Origin: Earliella scabrosa
Lineage: Eukaryota; Basidiomycota; Agaricomycetes; Polyporales; Polyporaceae
NCBI GenBank assembly: GCA_022605405.1
Contig: JABYQQ010000003.1
Span: 2,108,001-2,172,000, forward strand
Direction: 5' to 3'
Length of the DNA: 64,000 nucleotides
The notes beneath the pieces are model-generated. The model searched no databases. It was not told where the DNA came from and worked only from the letters and a program-made list of their open reading frames with translations. Made by a program: the position numbers and the translations under genes. How positions within the stretch are numbered: the first letter of the stretch is position 1; the number at the start of each line of letters is the position of its first letter. Positions 44,721 through 56,928 of this stretch are shown here, one piece after another.

Positions 44721-45865
44721 GACCACTCTTAGCCATATATTCAGATAGGAGAGAAATCTCAGGCAGGCTATGCAATCAAATATGTATAAGATTCCACAGT
44801 ATAAGATTCAATGCAATGCTGTATTGCTCTCTGGAGCTCTCTACACACTATTATCTTTATTGAAAGCGTATATTCTGCAGAACACAATTCATCAGATCGA
44901 AGATATCACTACGGCAAATGTTATTCAGAAATGATACACATTGAATCAGAGACATTACTTTTACTACAATACATGGACTATACCAATATACAACTCATCA
45001 ATCATTTCTGCCAGAGATTGGCCCACTTCAAACCAAGTATACTGCATGATGTGTGTCATATCAGAAACACAACATCATGCAAATACCATTAGAGCAGCAG
45101 AGTATGGGTGATTGTTATATCCAAACAATACTTCAACATGTTTGGCAGCAGCAGCCCAATACACTAAGGTACAGGGGTATGGTGTGGTGGAAGGAGATTC
45201 AAGAACTCAAAAAATGTAAAACATAAGTTCATTATGAAGGTACATCATGACTGTCTACAGTAGTGTAACACATGTGGTGATTCGTTTATCAGTAGCTGTA
45301 TTACATAAGTAATTTCCCCCAAATAGTGCTTTAAAATGTGAATAAAATGATAAATAACACATGATGATAGCACTACACAGTAAGAAGTTATTGAAGTAGT
45401 ACAGCATAAGTGGCAATGTCACAGTGTGATGTCACATGTCAGAAAAGCGCCCAAAACAGTGTCTGAGTGGTGGCTGTGCTATGGATGCTTATTTGGTGTT
45501 GAACACTACTTATATAGTAAGTAATGCAGCAGTAAGATGAGTTTCAATGTTTTTCTCACCGGACAAAATCATGGTGACATCTCACTGGCTGGGTCTGGCT
45601 GCATAAAGAACAATTTCTAGTTTATAATTGACATATATTAAATAGTTTCTATTATACTTGACTTTGATATTCTAATTGAAGCAATGATATGATACATTTT
45701 GTAAAAATTATGTCGAATAGATAATTCAGCTTGCCTGAAATGCCAATATTGATGACATTTATCTTCTATTGTATCTTTTACTGTATAAACTATAAAGACA
45801 GCAAGTACATTATATATGTAGCAATTAGAATAAAACACTCATCAATCGTTCATGCCAGACATGGC
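44721..45865. repeat. Family C-related repeat cluster (C3), nested and diverged
   Basis: Contains one inverted end at 44998-45042 (CTCATCAATCATTTCTGCC then GGCCCACTTCAAACCAAGT) and another at 45838-45885 (CTCATCAATCGTTCATGCC, GGCCCACTTCAAACCAAGT). The stretch 45050-45430 recurs at 54919-55310; 45430-45610 matches the end of C1. AT-rich, no gene seen. Confidence 0.5.
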
Positions 45866-46326
45866 CCACTTCAAACCAAGTCATATGAGGTCTGGTCCTT
45901 GCAAGGAGGCAGTTGGCCTTTTCACGGTCCGCCAAACAGATTGGGCATATGGTGACTGCAAGGGCATTGCCGCCTGTCTTGGGGGTGACATAGAATGAGA
46001 TGACCAACACGGCCGTGATCCATTCTGATTCCATATGGTTACCACACCGTTCAGAGTGCACAGGTGGTTGGCGTCATCTCTGTCTCCCCAGTGCGCATCG
46101 AGAGAGAGAGCTGGTTAAGAGCATATATGTTGGCAGTGGGCTCCTTGAATGTCAAGAACCTCTTGGTGCGACTGTGGGCAAGATTGGCATTCAGTGACAG
46201 AGATATCTATATGAGCAACTTGAGGCTGTGTATTTTCAGTTTTAATATGATCAACAATTGGTCCGTGTTTAGCGCACAGTGCCGATAGTTCGTGAGGTGG
46301 TTGAATAACAGAACAACATGGGCAAG
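45866..46326. other. Unassigned interval
   Basis: Short open frames without motifs (45866-46290). Nothing else seen. Confidence 0.3.
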
Positions 46327-46334
46327 TGCTAAAC

Positions 46335-46854
46335 TAAGGCCAAGCACAGATCGGTCTGCGGATGATCTGGATCTGAACCCGCAGATCAGGAGCACTTTTT
46401 TTCCTTGATCCAGATCTGCACGGATCAGATCTGCACGGATCCGGATCATTTCGGATCGATCTGCGGATGATCTGCAGTGGAGAATAAGAAGAAAGTAAAC
46501 AATTCATATCTTCATTGAATGTTGACGTATCAATGCCATATTGGCTACAGAGTATTGTCTATGCTGTGTTTATCTGTGTATCCAAAATCAGAACAAAAAC
46601 CTGCACATTTCATGAGTTATTGATGATTTACTAGACCATGTTGTATGTGGTTAAGCCATTTTTGGGCTCAGTTGTATGTGCAATATCTCAGCCATGGTTC
46701 TATATAAGTGAGTTGTCTTTGGAACATCAATACTACATCCAATACAGTACAGAATGCATCCAGAAATTGACCCCCCTGCAGCTCATCTGCGGATCATGGG
46801 GTTTTCAGAAGCTTGATCCAGATCTGCAGTGAGCTGGAGCCACGCTCAGCCTTA
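46335..46854 (+). mobile_element. hAT MITE, 520 bp, related by its ends to the autonomous hAT
   Basis: The left end is TAAGGCCAAGCACAGATC and the right end is the complement of TAAGGCTGAGCGTGGCTC. A perfect 8-bp duplication, TGCTAAAC, lies at 46327-46334 and 46855-46862. The autonomous element at 4293 ends TAAGGCCGAGCACGGCTC. Subterminal blocks of GATCTGCGGATGATCTG and GATCCAGATCTGC repeats take the place of the GGCTCCGGCTC blocks. Confidence 0.85.
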
Positions 46855-46862
46855 TGCTAAAC

Positions 46863-47377
46863 AGGGTAGTGCTGAGGGTGTAGGAAGGAGTTGAAAACAG
46901 GCGGAGCGGACAAGCTTAGAAAGGGACTGTGTGAAGATTACATAACATTGTACGAAATGTCTTGGGCCGTAACAAGGATGTGCCGTGACGGCGGCAAATG
47001 TAGTCTTCGATCCACCCCTTACCTAACAATGGCAAATCTGCAATGGGACAAAGCAGGATGTGATGTGCCGCTGGATTCCTCTGGAAAATCCAACGTGTTT
47101 GGCACTAAGTGAGATAGAGCATAGCATGCAGGCAGGCCTGTATGGAAGAGTACATGGTGGGTGCCCTGGAGACAGGCCCAGGGCACAGAAGGCGAAAGAA
47201 GAGATCAAAATTAAAAAAGGTGATGGTGGGTCAGGTGCTGTTGACATTGGACCCATGACAGTGACTGGCACCACCAAAAAATGTTGTGCTTGAGATAAGA
47301 GAGGAATGATTTGTCACCTCTAACACCACACTTGCGGACATGGCACAAGAACGGGTAGAAGAAAGGTGCACAGCTGA
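46863..47377. other. Unassigned interval
   Basis: Open frames at 46891-47112 and 47060-47293 (plus) have no recognisable motif. Nothing else seen. Confidence 0.3.
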
Positions 47378-47385
47378 TCAAGGGC

Positions 47386-48091
47386 TAGTGTTGCAGGGTC
47401 CAGTCCTACGACCGGTCGAGAACTGCAAAATGACCTGACCAGGACTGAAAAGAACCAGACCAGAACTGAAAAATTATCAGTCAAGTTATCGGTTCAGTTC
47501 CAGTTATTTTTTTCAGCCGTATGTCAGAACCGGTCCATAACCGGTCCCGACCGGTCATGAACTGGTACAAATAGTACCCCATATTGTAGCCAATAATTCT
47601 ACGATTCCAACGGTATATAACACTATATACTTTGAATGGGAACTGAGTGTGCTAGAATCAAAATAAACTTGCCCATTTTGGGACAGATGGGCTGTCTTTA
47701 TGCCAACACATCCAATCTGGTAGCCTAGGCGCCGAGTCCAGCACCCAAGCGCCGGCGGAAAACTCCGAAAACAAACCATCTGTCCCAATATGGGCAAGTT
47801 TATTTTGAACATAGGACGTTCAGTTTTGATCTAAAACATATAGTTATATATACCGTTAGATTCCCACGGCTCAGGGCTACGTTTTCAGAAAAAGATAAAA
47901 TTTCAGCACAGCCGCTTTGCAACCAGTCAAGGACCGGTCATAACCGAGAACCGGACCGAGGTTCGGTTCGGTTATGGTAGAACCGAACATTTGGTCCGGT
48001 TCTCTCAAATCGGACTGGTCAAGTTCGGTTAAAAGTCCGGTTATCTCCGGAGAGGTCAAAAAACCGAACTTGACCGGACCCTGCAACACTA
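47386..48091 (+). mobile_element. hAT MITE of the TAGTGTTGCAGGGTCC type, 706 bp, with a nested foldback
   Basis: Both termini are TAGTGTTGCAGGGTCC (inverted). A perfect 8-bp duplication, TCAAGGGC, lies at 47378-47385 and 48092-48099. CCGGTC / GACCGG repeats fill both ends. The centre holds another inverted repeat, 47661-47690 against 47776-47805 (30 bp, one mismatch), whose AAACTTGCCCAT phrase also occurs at 42767, so a smaller element is probably nested inside. Confidence 0.85.
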
Positions 48092-48176
48092 TCAAGGGCG
48101 CATGGGGTGCACAGTCGAGCAACAACACAGAGGCACCATGCACATGATACTCGTGCAGACGAGCACACACAGCATG

Positions 48177-48930
48177 TTACGATTGATGAGTTTACGAATT
48201 AATCGTTCTTATGGGAAGCTTTTGGCCTGGCGCTCGGCTGCTGGCACGGCCGGCGCTTACTACATTGTGTTGGCACATGTTTTGTGGTCTATTGGTGTCT
48301 ATACTATTAGTTACTAGTGGCTCTTTCTATTACTTCTAATGGCTTCATCTACTAGTGTCTATACTTGTAACTCTGTAACGAACATGTTTTGATATTGTTT
48401 GGTAGGCATGATCTGTACCTTTTATATGGACTTACTTCAGATTTGTATGAACTATTAGTACAAAAGTTATAGCTCATATACACTTGCCCAAATGCGAAAG
48501 GTTGGCTGGGTTGTGAGCATGATTTGGCTTCAGTATGTGTATGTGGTTGCACTAGATCATTGTCCATTACATATTGATCTTCTAGATCCATTACGCATTG
48601 ATTTAATCCACTTCAGCATGTATCAACAAACACATTTATTGGCCAAATGTTTGAAAGTTGCAATGATTGTCAACTTTCCGTACTTCAATGTACATATAAG
48701 AGCTCATGGGTATATGAAATGGATAGAGATGATACAATAGAGAATTATCATGATTTTTCCGTATTTTTTGCTATAGAACTGATGGAGTTATTCAGTAAAT
48801 AGTGAATAGATCATTCAGTTGTGATGAGAATATTCCCACGGTGGTGCGATTGAAGAGAGCTCATTTTTCCGGTCCTAATGGTATATAACACTCTATACAT
48901 TCATTAGAAACTGACAGAGATATGCTTTGA
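48177..48930 (+). repeat. Family A element, copy A3, internally deleted
   Basis: Starts TTACGATTGATGAG. After GGAAGCTTTTGGCCTGGCG it jumps to CTCGGCTGCTGGC, skipping about 190 bp present in A2. From there it is the mirror of A2 and forms the inner edge of palindrome P2. Confidence 0.65.
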
Positions 48931-51900
48931 AGTGTAAATAGTGGCTATTCCAGAAAATGCCGGAATTCTCCCGGGGAACTGTCGACAACCGCCAACATCG
49001 ACAGCTCACCGGGTTTCAGGGGCAGAATTAGCGCCCATGTCGACGCAAAAAAGTGCACCCAACCAGAATTGAACCCCCAGTCTCACAAATAACAACATAG
49101 CGTACTAACCATTAGACTACTGTCACTATCAAAAGTGAGTTCAGTGTACAAACATACACGCTCAGGTGAGCCCTGGGTCGGTTCCGATATCTGGGAATTC
49201 TGGGTCGTCAGATAACTTCCGACCGGCGCTTCCATACTGGAGCGTTGTGCCCCAGACATCGAACAGATATCAGGCAAACCGATATTGGAGCGAGGTCTAA
49301 GCGCCGGCTCCAAGACATCTGTTCGATACCCTGCGCCGCCCCGGCAGATAACTTCCGACCAAATACCTAGGGCGCCCGGTGCACACTTGGGCGTGTAGTT
49401 GATAGCTTAGTGTTACTGACTCTCTATGAACAATGTTGCCTTTCTGAAGTTATATACAGTGTTGTATACCATTGAAATAGCAAACTTCTGCGCTTATTTG
49501 TTGTACTAGTTGAGTAATATTCTCAGCGGTTGGCACTTCATTGACAAGTAAATACTGGTTAGTAGAACAATGAAGGGTCATAAGCATAAAGTGTTATAGA
49601 TCATTGACAAGCAAAAACTTAGCTCTGTGCGACATGACCACTGTGTTCTATATGCCATCAATGGTGGTTTGGGATTTTCCAGTGGCTATTCTACCATTGG
49701 CTTCAGAGTGTGTCTCTGTCAGTTTCTAATGAAAGTGTAGAGTGTTATATACCATTAGAACCGGAAAAATGAGCTCTCTTCAATCACACCACCATGGAAA
49801 TATTCTCATCACAACTGAATGATCTATTCACTATTTACTGAATAACTCCATCAGTTCTATAGCAAAAATTGCGGAAAAATCATGATAATCTTCTATTGTA
49901 TCATCTCTATCCATTTCATATGCTACTGAGCTGTTATATGTACATTGAAGTATAGAAAGTTGACAATCATTGCAACTTCTCGAACAATTGGTCATATGCC
50001 CATGTTGATCTAGAAATATATCCAGCCAGAATGAGACCACTAGCTTATAACACAGGAGGTACCAATGATCATTCTCCTGGGCTCTGTAAGGTCTCGTAAT
50101 GGTATTCAATAACTTAGTATTACCTACAACTTTCACTCTCTATAAACAATGTTGTGTCTCTGAATTTTTGTAAAGTATTAATACCATTAAAAACACACAA
50201 TATAGTGGTTGTTTGCTGTCGTAGTAGTGTAATATTCTGACCTGCTTGTGCATGATGAATGAACAAATGCTGTAAATAAATGAACTGACATGAATGGAAA
50301 GCGTTATGTGTCATTGAGAAGCCAAAGATCACCTCACAGACACACTACAAGTTAATTACTACAATGAGTAAATACTGTGTTGAAATGACAGGAATAAGCT
50401 AGCATGGCAAGCAAAAAGAGTGGCATGCTATGCTGCATAAAGCCATACGTGATGAGCTTGTTCCAGTGTATCTAAAGCTCAATAGTTTAAAATGTGCCAT
50501 CTAAACACGGTCTGGCTTAGTGGAATTTTGTACTATACTTGGAAAAGTTCATTGAAGTGATGAAAGTTTGCGGTAAAAGTTCGTCCACTGTGTAATGGAG
50601 AGATGAGATTATCTAACATATCTGACAGCAGTCAATGCTCAGTTCAAAAGAGTGTTCCATGAAATGTAAATCTTTGAGTGATGTTTCATGCTTTGATCAA
50701 CAGTTCGAAATCAAGTATATGTGAACTGAACTTTTAGGCTCTGTCCAGCAGCGACGAAATGACATTTCGTCGTGCTCCCGATCCAATCGATCAGCGCTTC
50801 ACTGAGGTGCGTGACTCGGGCATTGTTGCCAGAGCTTCCGGAGTGACAGTGAGACGCCCGTACTTACACGACTGCGCAGTGCGCACATCCTTTCCAACCA
50901 TAACCTACTAGAAACTGCTCGATAAGATCCGCTCTAGAGTCTACTTACTACACAAGCCTGATTGTTTTTACTTGAAAGTAATCCGAAGTCTTTTTTGGCA
51001 GGTATAACTTGAGGCTTATCCGAGTGCGTTCTAGTGCCGGTGACTCGGAAAGCCTCCGATGAGAACAGTGTAGATATTTGACGTTGCAGTGCCTGCCATA
51101 CTCATGCAAGGCGCACTTCTAACTATTGGATGTGAAATTTTCCCGCATAAACGGACGTCCGATGGAAGGCTACTAGTACTAATCAACTCTTCCTCAGCCG
51201 TTGCGGATGGCGCTGTATGTAGACGCCAGCGCTGTCACAGATCATCACGCACGTAGGCAATCAGTCACTCATCAGTCACAGGTCCGTGCTTCTCGGACCC
51301 ACGACGAAAGGTCATTTCGTCGCTGCTGGACAGAGCCTTAGTGATGAAGCAATAATTGTAGATCATTTGGTCATTCATTAACATAGTACCAATATTGATT
51401 ATCAACCAGCTCATCAATCGTGCCTGCCAGACATGGCCCACTCCCATCCAAGTCTGTGCATGCTCCCAGACGAAGTGTTGGATGCCGGAGTTCTCTGGGA
51501 TGGTCTCGAAGCCTGGGGGCGAAGGGAGCTCGTAGCAGGTGTGTCCTGGAAAGCCTGTAACGTCGTCGATGAACGAGACACAGCAGTGTGGGATTTCGGG
51601 CTGGAGGATGTGTGTAAGGTCGTCGTGAAAGATGGGGACGGAGTTAGTCCATCCCATGGGAAGGGTGACGAGGCGGCGTGCTCCAAAAGGTGTCATGAAC
51701 GTCGTGAGATTGCGGTACTCTTCCGCGATGCGACGCTCGTCGTATCCGACGTACAAGTCGAGCAGTGCGAGGCAAGCGCGACCAGCGCAGTGGTCAGCCA
51801 GCTCGTCAGTGAAGGGAGGGACTCCGGAGTGTTGAATGGTGACGGCATTGAGTGGCTTCAGAGAGTGGACAATGCGGAGAGACTTGCCGTCCTTCTTGAG

Positions 51901-52854
51901 CACTGTGAACCACGGCGAGCGGTAAGATGAGTTGGAGGGTTCGTATACGCCACACTTCCTTTGTGCGGATGATCGTGCAGATCTCGGGGTGAAGGCCGGG
52001 AGGAATAGGTCGGTTCTTGATGACCCAGGGGACATGGGGAATGGTGGGGATAGGGACGTCGGGGAAGTACTTGCTGCTGAATGTGCCGCGTTCGGAGTCG
52101 CCCCAGGCGAAAGCTTCGTTTTGCATCATCATGAGATAGTGAAGGAGTTGTCATTTCTCTTCCCACAGGAAGTTGCCGGGGTGGTTCTCGTCGATGAGGT
52201 CCTTGCGTTCCGCCGTGTAGCGACCGGTCGGAACGAAGGGCAGAGGATGTGTGGGAAGGTCTGGCAAGTCAGTGAGCGGGTCACCAGTAATGTTTCGGAT
52301 AATGCGAAACTCAGACGGCAAGGGCACGAGCACGGGCTTGACTTTCTTCGCAACTGGCTTGTATTTCCGCTTCGCTGCTGCGAAGGCAGGTTGCGGTTGA
52401 GGATCGGACACATCTGTGGAATGGGATGGGATAGACGTGTAGAAAGACGCGTTGAAAGGCTCGGGCGGCATATAGTAGAAGTCTGGGGAATTACGGACGT
52501 GGGAGTGTAGCGAGAAGATGGGGACAGAGGAGAGGGAAGGATCGGATCGTGGAGGGACGTCTTGGTTCGCTTTGTAGGTTTCATAGTTATAGAGGGCATC
52601 GAAGTCAGGTGTGTAGCCGTAGATGGCGCAACGTTCGTCAGCTGCCGTCTGAAGCTCGTTCTCGTCTGGGAACGGCAGGTCAGCTTGGTCATGAAACAGG
52701 GACAGTTTGACGGGGACGCGGCGCGCAGATACTGGGTGCAAGCGACAAGAGCTCGGCCTGCGTGAGCGACATGGGTGTCTCGAGACACCGACAGAACATG
52801 TCTTGGACATGCTTCTGGTCGTGGATCGGCACAGTGTTCTTGTACACTGGCTCA
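48232..52854 (-). repeat. Palindrome P2, right arm
   Basis: Reverse complement of 36879-41501: element A, the tRNA-like segment (49051-49133), AT-rich sequence, the Harbinger-like MITE (50737-51337, TAA duplication kept) and gypsy pol. Confidence 0.9.
51454..52854 (-). pseudogene. Ty3/gypsy pol fragment, inverted copy
   Basis: Mirror of 36879-38279, with the same frameshifts and the same FIDDV reverse transcriptase motif. It ends abruptly at 52854 in unrelated sequence (GACAAACGTTGGGATTC), with no LTR at that border. Confidence 0.8.
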
Positions 52855-53278
52855 TCGACAAACGTTGGGATTCTCCAGCGCCTATTAATGTGGCTGTGCA
52901 CGAGCTAGTACTACTTGCTTCAAAGTGTATCTCTGTTGGTTCCTATGCAATACATGGAGTGTTATATATCATTAGGACCGGAAAAATGAGCTCTTCTCAA
53001 TGGCACTACTGTGGAAATATTTCCATTATTACTGAATGCACCATTTAACATGCTTTTAGATTTCTAATGTTCAATTGTTTGAAAAATTGAAGCTCAAAAA
53101 TGCACATAGCCAGACTTGAACTCTACATAGCCAGACTTGAACTCTCAACCACAAGCATAGAGAGTAGAGGTGTTATCCAGTAGACTATTCATGCACCATA
53201 CATTATGGGTCATTGATTTACTTGTGTGCTTTGTATGCTCTTGCAGTATACAGTATAAACTAGCAGCATTTGGTTATT
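52855..53278. other. Interval with A-type repeat tail and a tRNA-like piece on minus
   Basis: 52915-53010 resembles the end of family A (TGGAGTGTTATATATCATT, ACCGGAAAAATGAGCTCTTC). At 53103-53200, minus strand, AGTCTACTGGATAACA and GAGTTCAAGTCTGG are A-box-like and B-box-like, and the B-box end is duplicated in tandem (21-bp unit). Not a functional tRNA by eye. Confidence 0.35.
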
Positions 53279-53571
53279 GTGTGTAACGGACACGACCCCG
53301 CGCGCGTAACCACTAAGCCAAAAGGCAATCTTAATGAGAACTTGAGTTCTCACCAGCCGCGGGGTACTTATGCGGCTCCGGACGCGTGCTAAGCTCCATG
53401 CTTACACTATCCTGGGAATGGGCAAAAGTGAAAACATTTTATAACTCGGGAATGGCGCGCGATCTCCGCGCGTCAATTGGAGCGTCGGTCGGGCGCACTG
53501 CTAGTGACCCTCCTGCAAAGTTGTGACTTGATGCGGTCACAGGAACTCGCGCTATTGCGCAGAGTTCAACA
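53279..53571 (-). repeat. Ty1/copia-type solo LTR (about 293 bp)
   Basis: On minus it starts TGTTGAACTCTGCGCAATAG (same as the LTR at 30682) and probably ends CGTGTCCGTTACACA. It holds a TTATAAAATG box (about 53440). No clear target-site duplication. Confidence 0.5.
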
Positions 53572-53604
53572 TGAACACCATTCAGAACTGAACTGGAGAG
53601 TAGG

Positions 53605-53984
53605 CAGGGTTTATGATTGATGAGGTACGAAGAAATCATTCTTTATGCAGCCAGACACCAGCCAGACAGATGTCACCATGATCTGTGCCCGTGGGAATTG
53701 TTTTGTAACTCAGCTTACAGCAGTAAGTAGAGTTACTTACCAGATAAGTACAGTTAAACAGCAAATAAGCGCCCATAACACAGCCACACTTCAGACGCTC
53801 TTTTTGGCGCTTATGGGCGCTTTTTTGCGCGTGACATCACACTGTGACATTGTCACTTACATTGTACAACTTCAGTAACTTCTTACTGTGTGGTGCTATC
53901 ATCACATATTGTATATCATTCTGTTCGCATTTTGCAGCTCTATTTGAATAGATTACTTACAAAATACAATCATTGAACCATGAT
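53605..53984 (-). repeat. Family C element, copy C2, cut by A4
   Basis: Starts on plus as TATGATTGATGAGGTACGAAG, the complement of the right end of C1, and follows C1 inward (ATGTCACCATGATCTGTGCC, AAATAAGCGCCCATAACACAG, ATTCTGTTCGCATTTTGCAG). The rest is displaced by element A4. Confidence 0.6.
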
Positions 53985-54918
53985 TTACGATTGATGAGTT
54001 TACGAATTAATTGTTCTTATGGAGAGCTTTTGGCCCAGCGCTTGTGACGCAACTCGGTCACCGTGGGAAAAGTTTTTGTTACTCCTTCATACAACTTATG
54101 TCATCTCAGGTAACAAAATTACTTACTTTAGACACCCACCACAGGGTTAGGGTTGGAATTTCTTACTCGTTTCTTATCACTGTACACAGCCACATTGACT
54201 ACTTTTCTTATGCTCTTCCCCATGGCTCGGCTACTGGCATGGCTGGCGCTTACTACATTGCATTGGCACATGCTTCATGGTCTATTGGCGTCTATACTAC
54301 TAGTTACTAGTGGCTCTTTCTATTACTTCTAATGGCTTCATCTACTAGTGTCTATACTTGTAACTCTGTAACGAACATGTTTTGATATTGTTTGGTAGGC
54401 ATGATCTGTACCTTTTAGATGGACTTACTTCAAGTGTGTATGAACTATTAGTATAAAAGTTATAGCTCATATACACTTGCCCAAATGCAGAAGGTTGGCT
54501 GGGTTGTGAGCATGATTTGGCTTCAGTATGCATATGTGGTCACACTAGATCATTGTCCATTATATATTGATCTTCTAGGCCCGTTACACATCTATTTAAT
54601 CCACTTCAACGTGTATCAACAAATGCATTTATTGGCCAAATGTTCGAAAGTTGCAATGATTGTCAACTTTCCGTACTTCAATGTACATATAAGAGCTCAG
54701 GGGGATATGGGATGGATAGAGATGATACAATAGAGAATTATCATGATTTTTCCGTAATTTTTGCTATAGAACTGATGGAGTTATTGAGTAAACAGTGAAT
54801 AGATCGTTCAGTTGTGATGAGAATATTCCCACGGTGTGCAATTGAAGAGAGCTCATTTTTCCAGCTCTAATGGTATATAACACTCTATACATTCATTAGA
54901 AACTGACAGAGATACACT
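53985..54918 (+). repeat. Family A non-autonomous element, copy A4 (most complete)
   Basis: TTACGATTGATGAG start, then the order shared with A1-A3, ending with TTCATTAGAAACTGACAGAG. No gene. It contains GGGTTAGGGTT once, as do A1 and A2. Confidence 0.7.
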
Positions 54919-55310
54919 ACAGCATCATGCAAATACCATTAGAGCAGCAGAGTATGGGTGATTGTTATATCCAAACAATACTTCAACATGTTTGGCAGCA
55001 GCAGCCCAATACACTAAGGTACAGTGGTATGGTGTGGTGGAAGGAGGTGTAAGAACTCAAATAATGTAAAATATAAGTTCATTATAAAGGTACATCATGA
55101 CTGTCTACAGTAGTGTAACACATGTGGTGATTTGTTTATCAGTAGCTATATTACATGAGTAATTCCCCCCAAATAGTGCTTTAAAATGCAAACAGAATGA
55201 TATATAACACATGGTGATAGCACTACACAGTAAGAAGTTATTGAAGTAGTACAGCATAAGTGGCAATGTCACAGTGTGATGTCACATGTCAAAAAAGCAC
55301 CCAATAGCGC
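54919..55310 (+). repeat. Family C-related fragment, copy C4
   Basis: Matches 45065-45450 nearly base for base (CAGCATCATGCAAATACC, GGCAGCAGCAGCCCAATAC, GTGATGTCACATGTCA). Confidence 0.6.
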
Positions 55311-55885
55311 CCAAAAAATCTGACAAGTGGCAAGTTTCTAACAGACACTATCCATCTAGTAACTAGTGTACTTACCAACTGTCTCACAAACGGGCAGTAT
55401 CTGACAAGAGCTACCACAAGCAGTCACAATCTGACAGAACCTCTTAGAATGGAATCTGACAAGCTGTTACAATCATGCCATGCTTGTTACAATGCTACCA
55501 CATGTGTTAGAAAGGGGAGTAGAACAGGCAGTGTGACAAGTGGCCACCCATTAGACATGATTATAACACATCAGTGGGTATTTGTACAACAAGAGTGGAA
55601 GCCCCAGGTGGCCACCACAGGCACCTGTGCCATGCTGTTGTGTCCCTGCCTCTCGCATCCCTGGTCCATACCCACAGCCTATACCAGCTGCCGGGGTGCA
55701 TCAATCATTGCATGAGACCAAAGGGAAGCCCACAGAGCATCTCATCCTCATGGACTAGAACCGCGCCTGCCACGCTCGCCGCGCATCTGCTGTTGCTGGA
55801 GGGAAGGCACCACAAGCTGCAGCAGACCCATGCAACATTCATGACCACGATGAAAGCAACATCAAACACCTTCTCGATGGAGTGG
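55311..55885. other. Unassigned interval
   Basis: AATCTGACAAG-like phrases recur several times in the first 150 bp. Open frames (55449-55715, 55574-56086) have no recognisable motif. It could be the internal start of the retrotransposon whose LTR follows. Confidence 0.3.
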
Positions 55886-56332
55886 GTGTTGCGACCTGGG
55901 GTCAAGCGAGACGAGGAGGGAACGACGAGGCGAGCGAGGGCGTCCGACGAGCGCTTGTGCAGCGAGAGTGGAGCAAGGCTCGACACGCAGGGCTGGAGAC
56001 AAGTTGTATTGAGCGAAGTATCTACAAGTGAAATACAAGTGAGGCTTACCTGGAGACAAGAGGTCGAAACTGAGGTCTCCAGGTAGCGAGTGCTAGGGTT
56101 TATATCTATGGTTAGAACAATAGCGCTTGGAGAACAATAGAACAATAGATGACGGAACAATGGAGGAGATACAATGGTATGACGACAATTGTGTCCGGAA
56201 CAAAGGAAAAGGAACAAAAGGGGCTCTGGAATCTGGAAGTACAATGGTGATAGCGAACAATGGAAACAGTGAACGGTCGTGAACGGTGGTTAGCTGGGCG
56301 CTTCCCTAGGCGCTGAGGGACCATTCGTGACA
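55886..56332 (-). repeat. Probable Ty3/gypsy-type LTR (about 447 bp)
   Basis: On minus it starts TGTCACGAATGGTCCCTCAG, has a TATA-like ATATAAACCCTAGCACTC near 56100 and ends GGTCGCAACA. These are usual features of a fungal gypsy LTR. No second copy and no target-site duplication were seen, so the call is tentative. Confidence 0.45.
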
Positions 56333-56920
56333 CCTGCCTCTGGTTGCCACCCAAGTCCTGACAAGATGGGTTGTACTGCCATGAAGCCTGGACAAAGCTT
56401 GCCGGTTGGTCATCCTCGTGGGTCGTCCTTCTCCGGAGACGTGAAGACGTTGCTGCAGGCTGGGGATCACATCTGCGAGGCTGCATACTTACACTCCTGC
56501 TACCACTGCGAGCTGGGCATCAACTGCCGGAACTGCACGTAACGAGTTGTACTACACTGAGCCTGCCGTCGGAAGCACACTGGGTGGCGTGCATCAGAAA
56601 TAGTATGGCGATCTGGGCGGTAAGTTGTTGCCTTGTTGTGGAAAGAACCTCTCACAAGCCTGTATAAGGAGGACAGTGAGCAGAAATGCAGACGGGTGGC
56701 CAAGGAACCCTGGGACACTGAGGTCCCTGCACATTGGCTCTTTGACCACAACCTGCGTGTGTAGTATGTGCTTGGGGTGCATGCGCAACACATGCAAATG
56801 TGAGCACTGTGTGGGCTGGGGAGAATGCACATGGGCCTGTACGGTAGGCACGCAGCCGGCAGACTCTTAAGACTGGAGGATGGAGGTCACTGCAGCAACT
56901 TACAGGTGAAAAAGCACCTG
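56333..56920. other. Unassigned interval
   Basis: Overlapping open frames on both strands, none recognised. Confidence 0.3.
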
Positions 56921-56928
56921 GGCATGGG

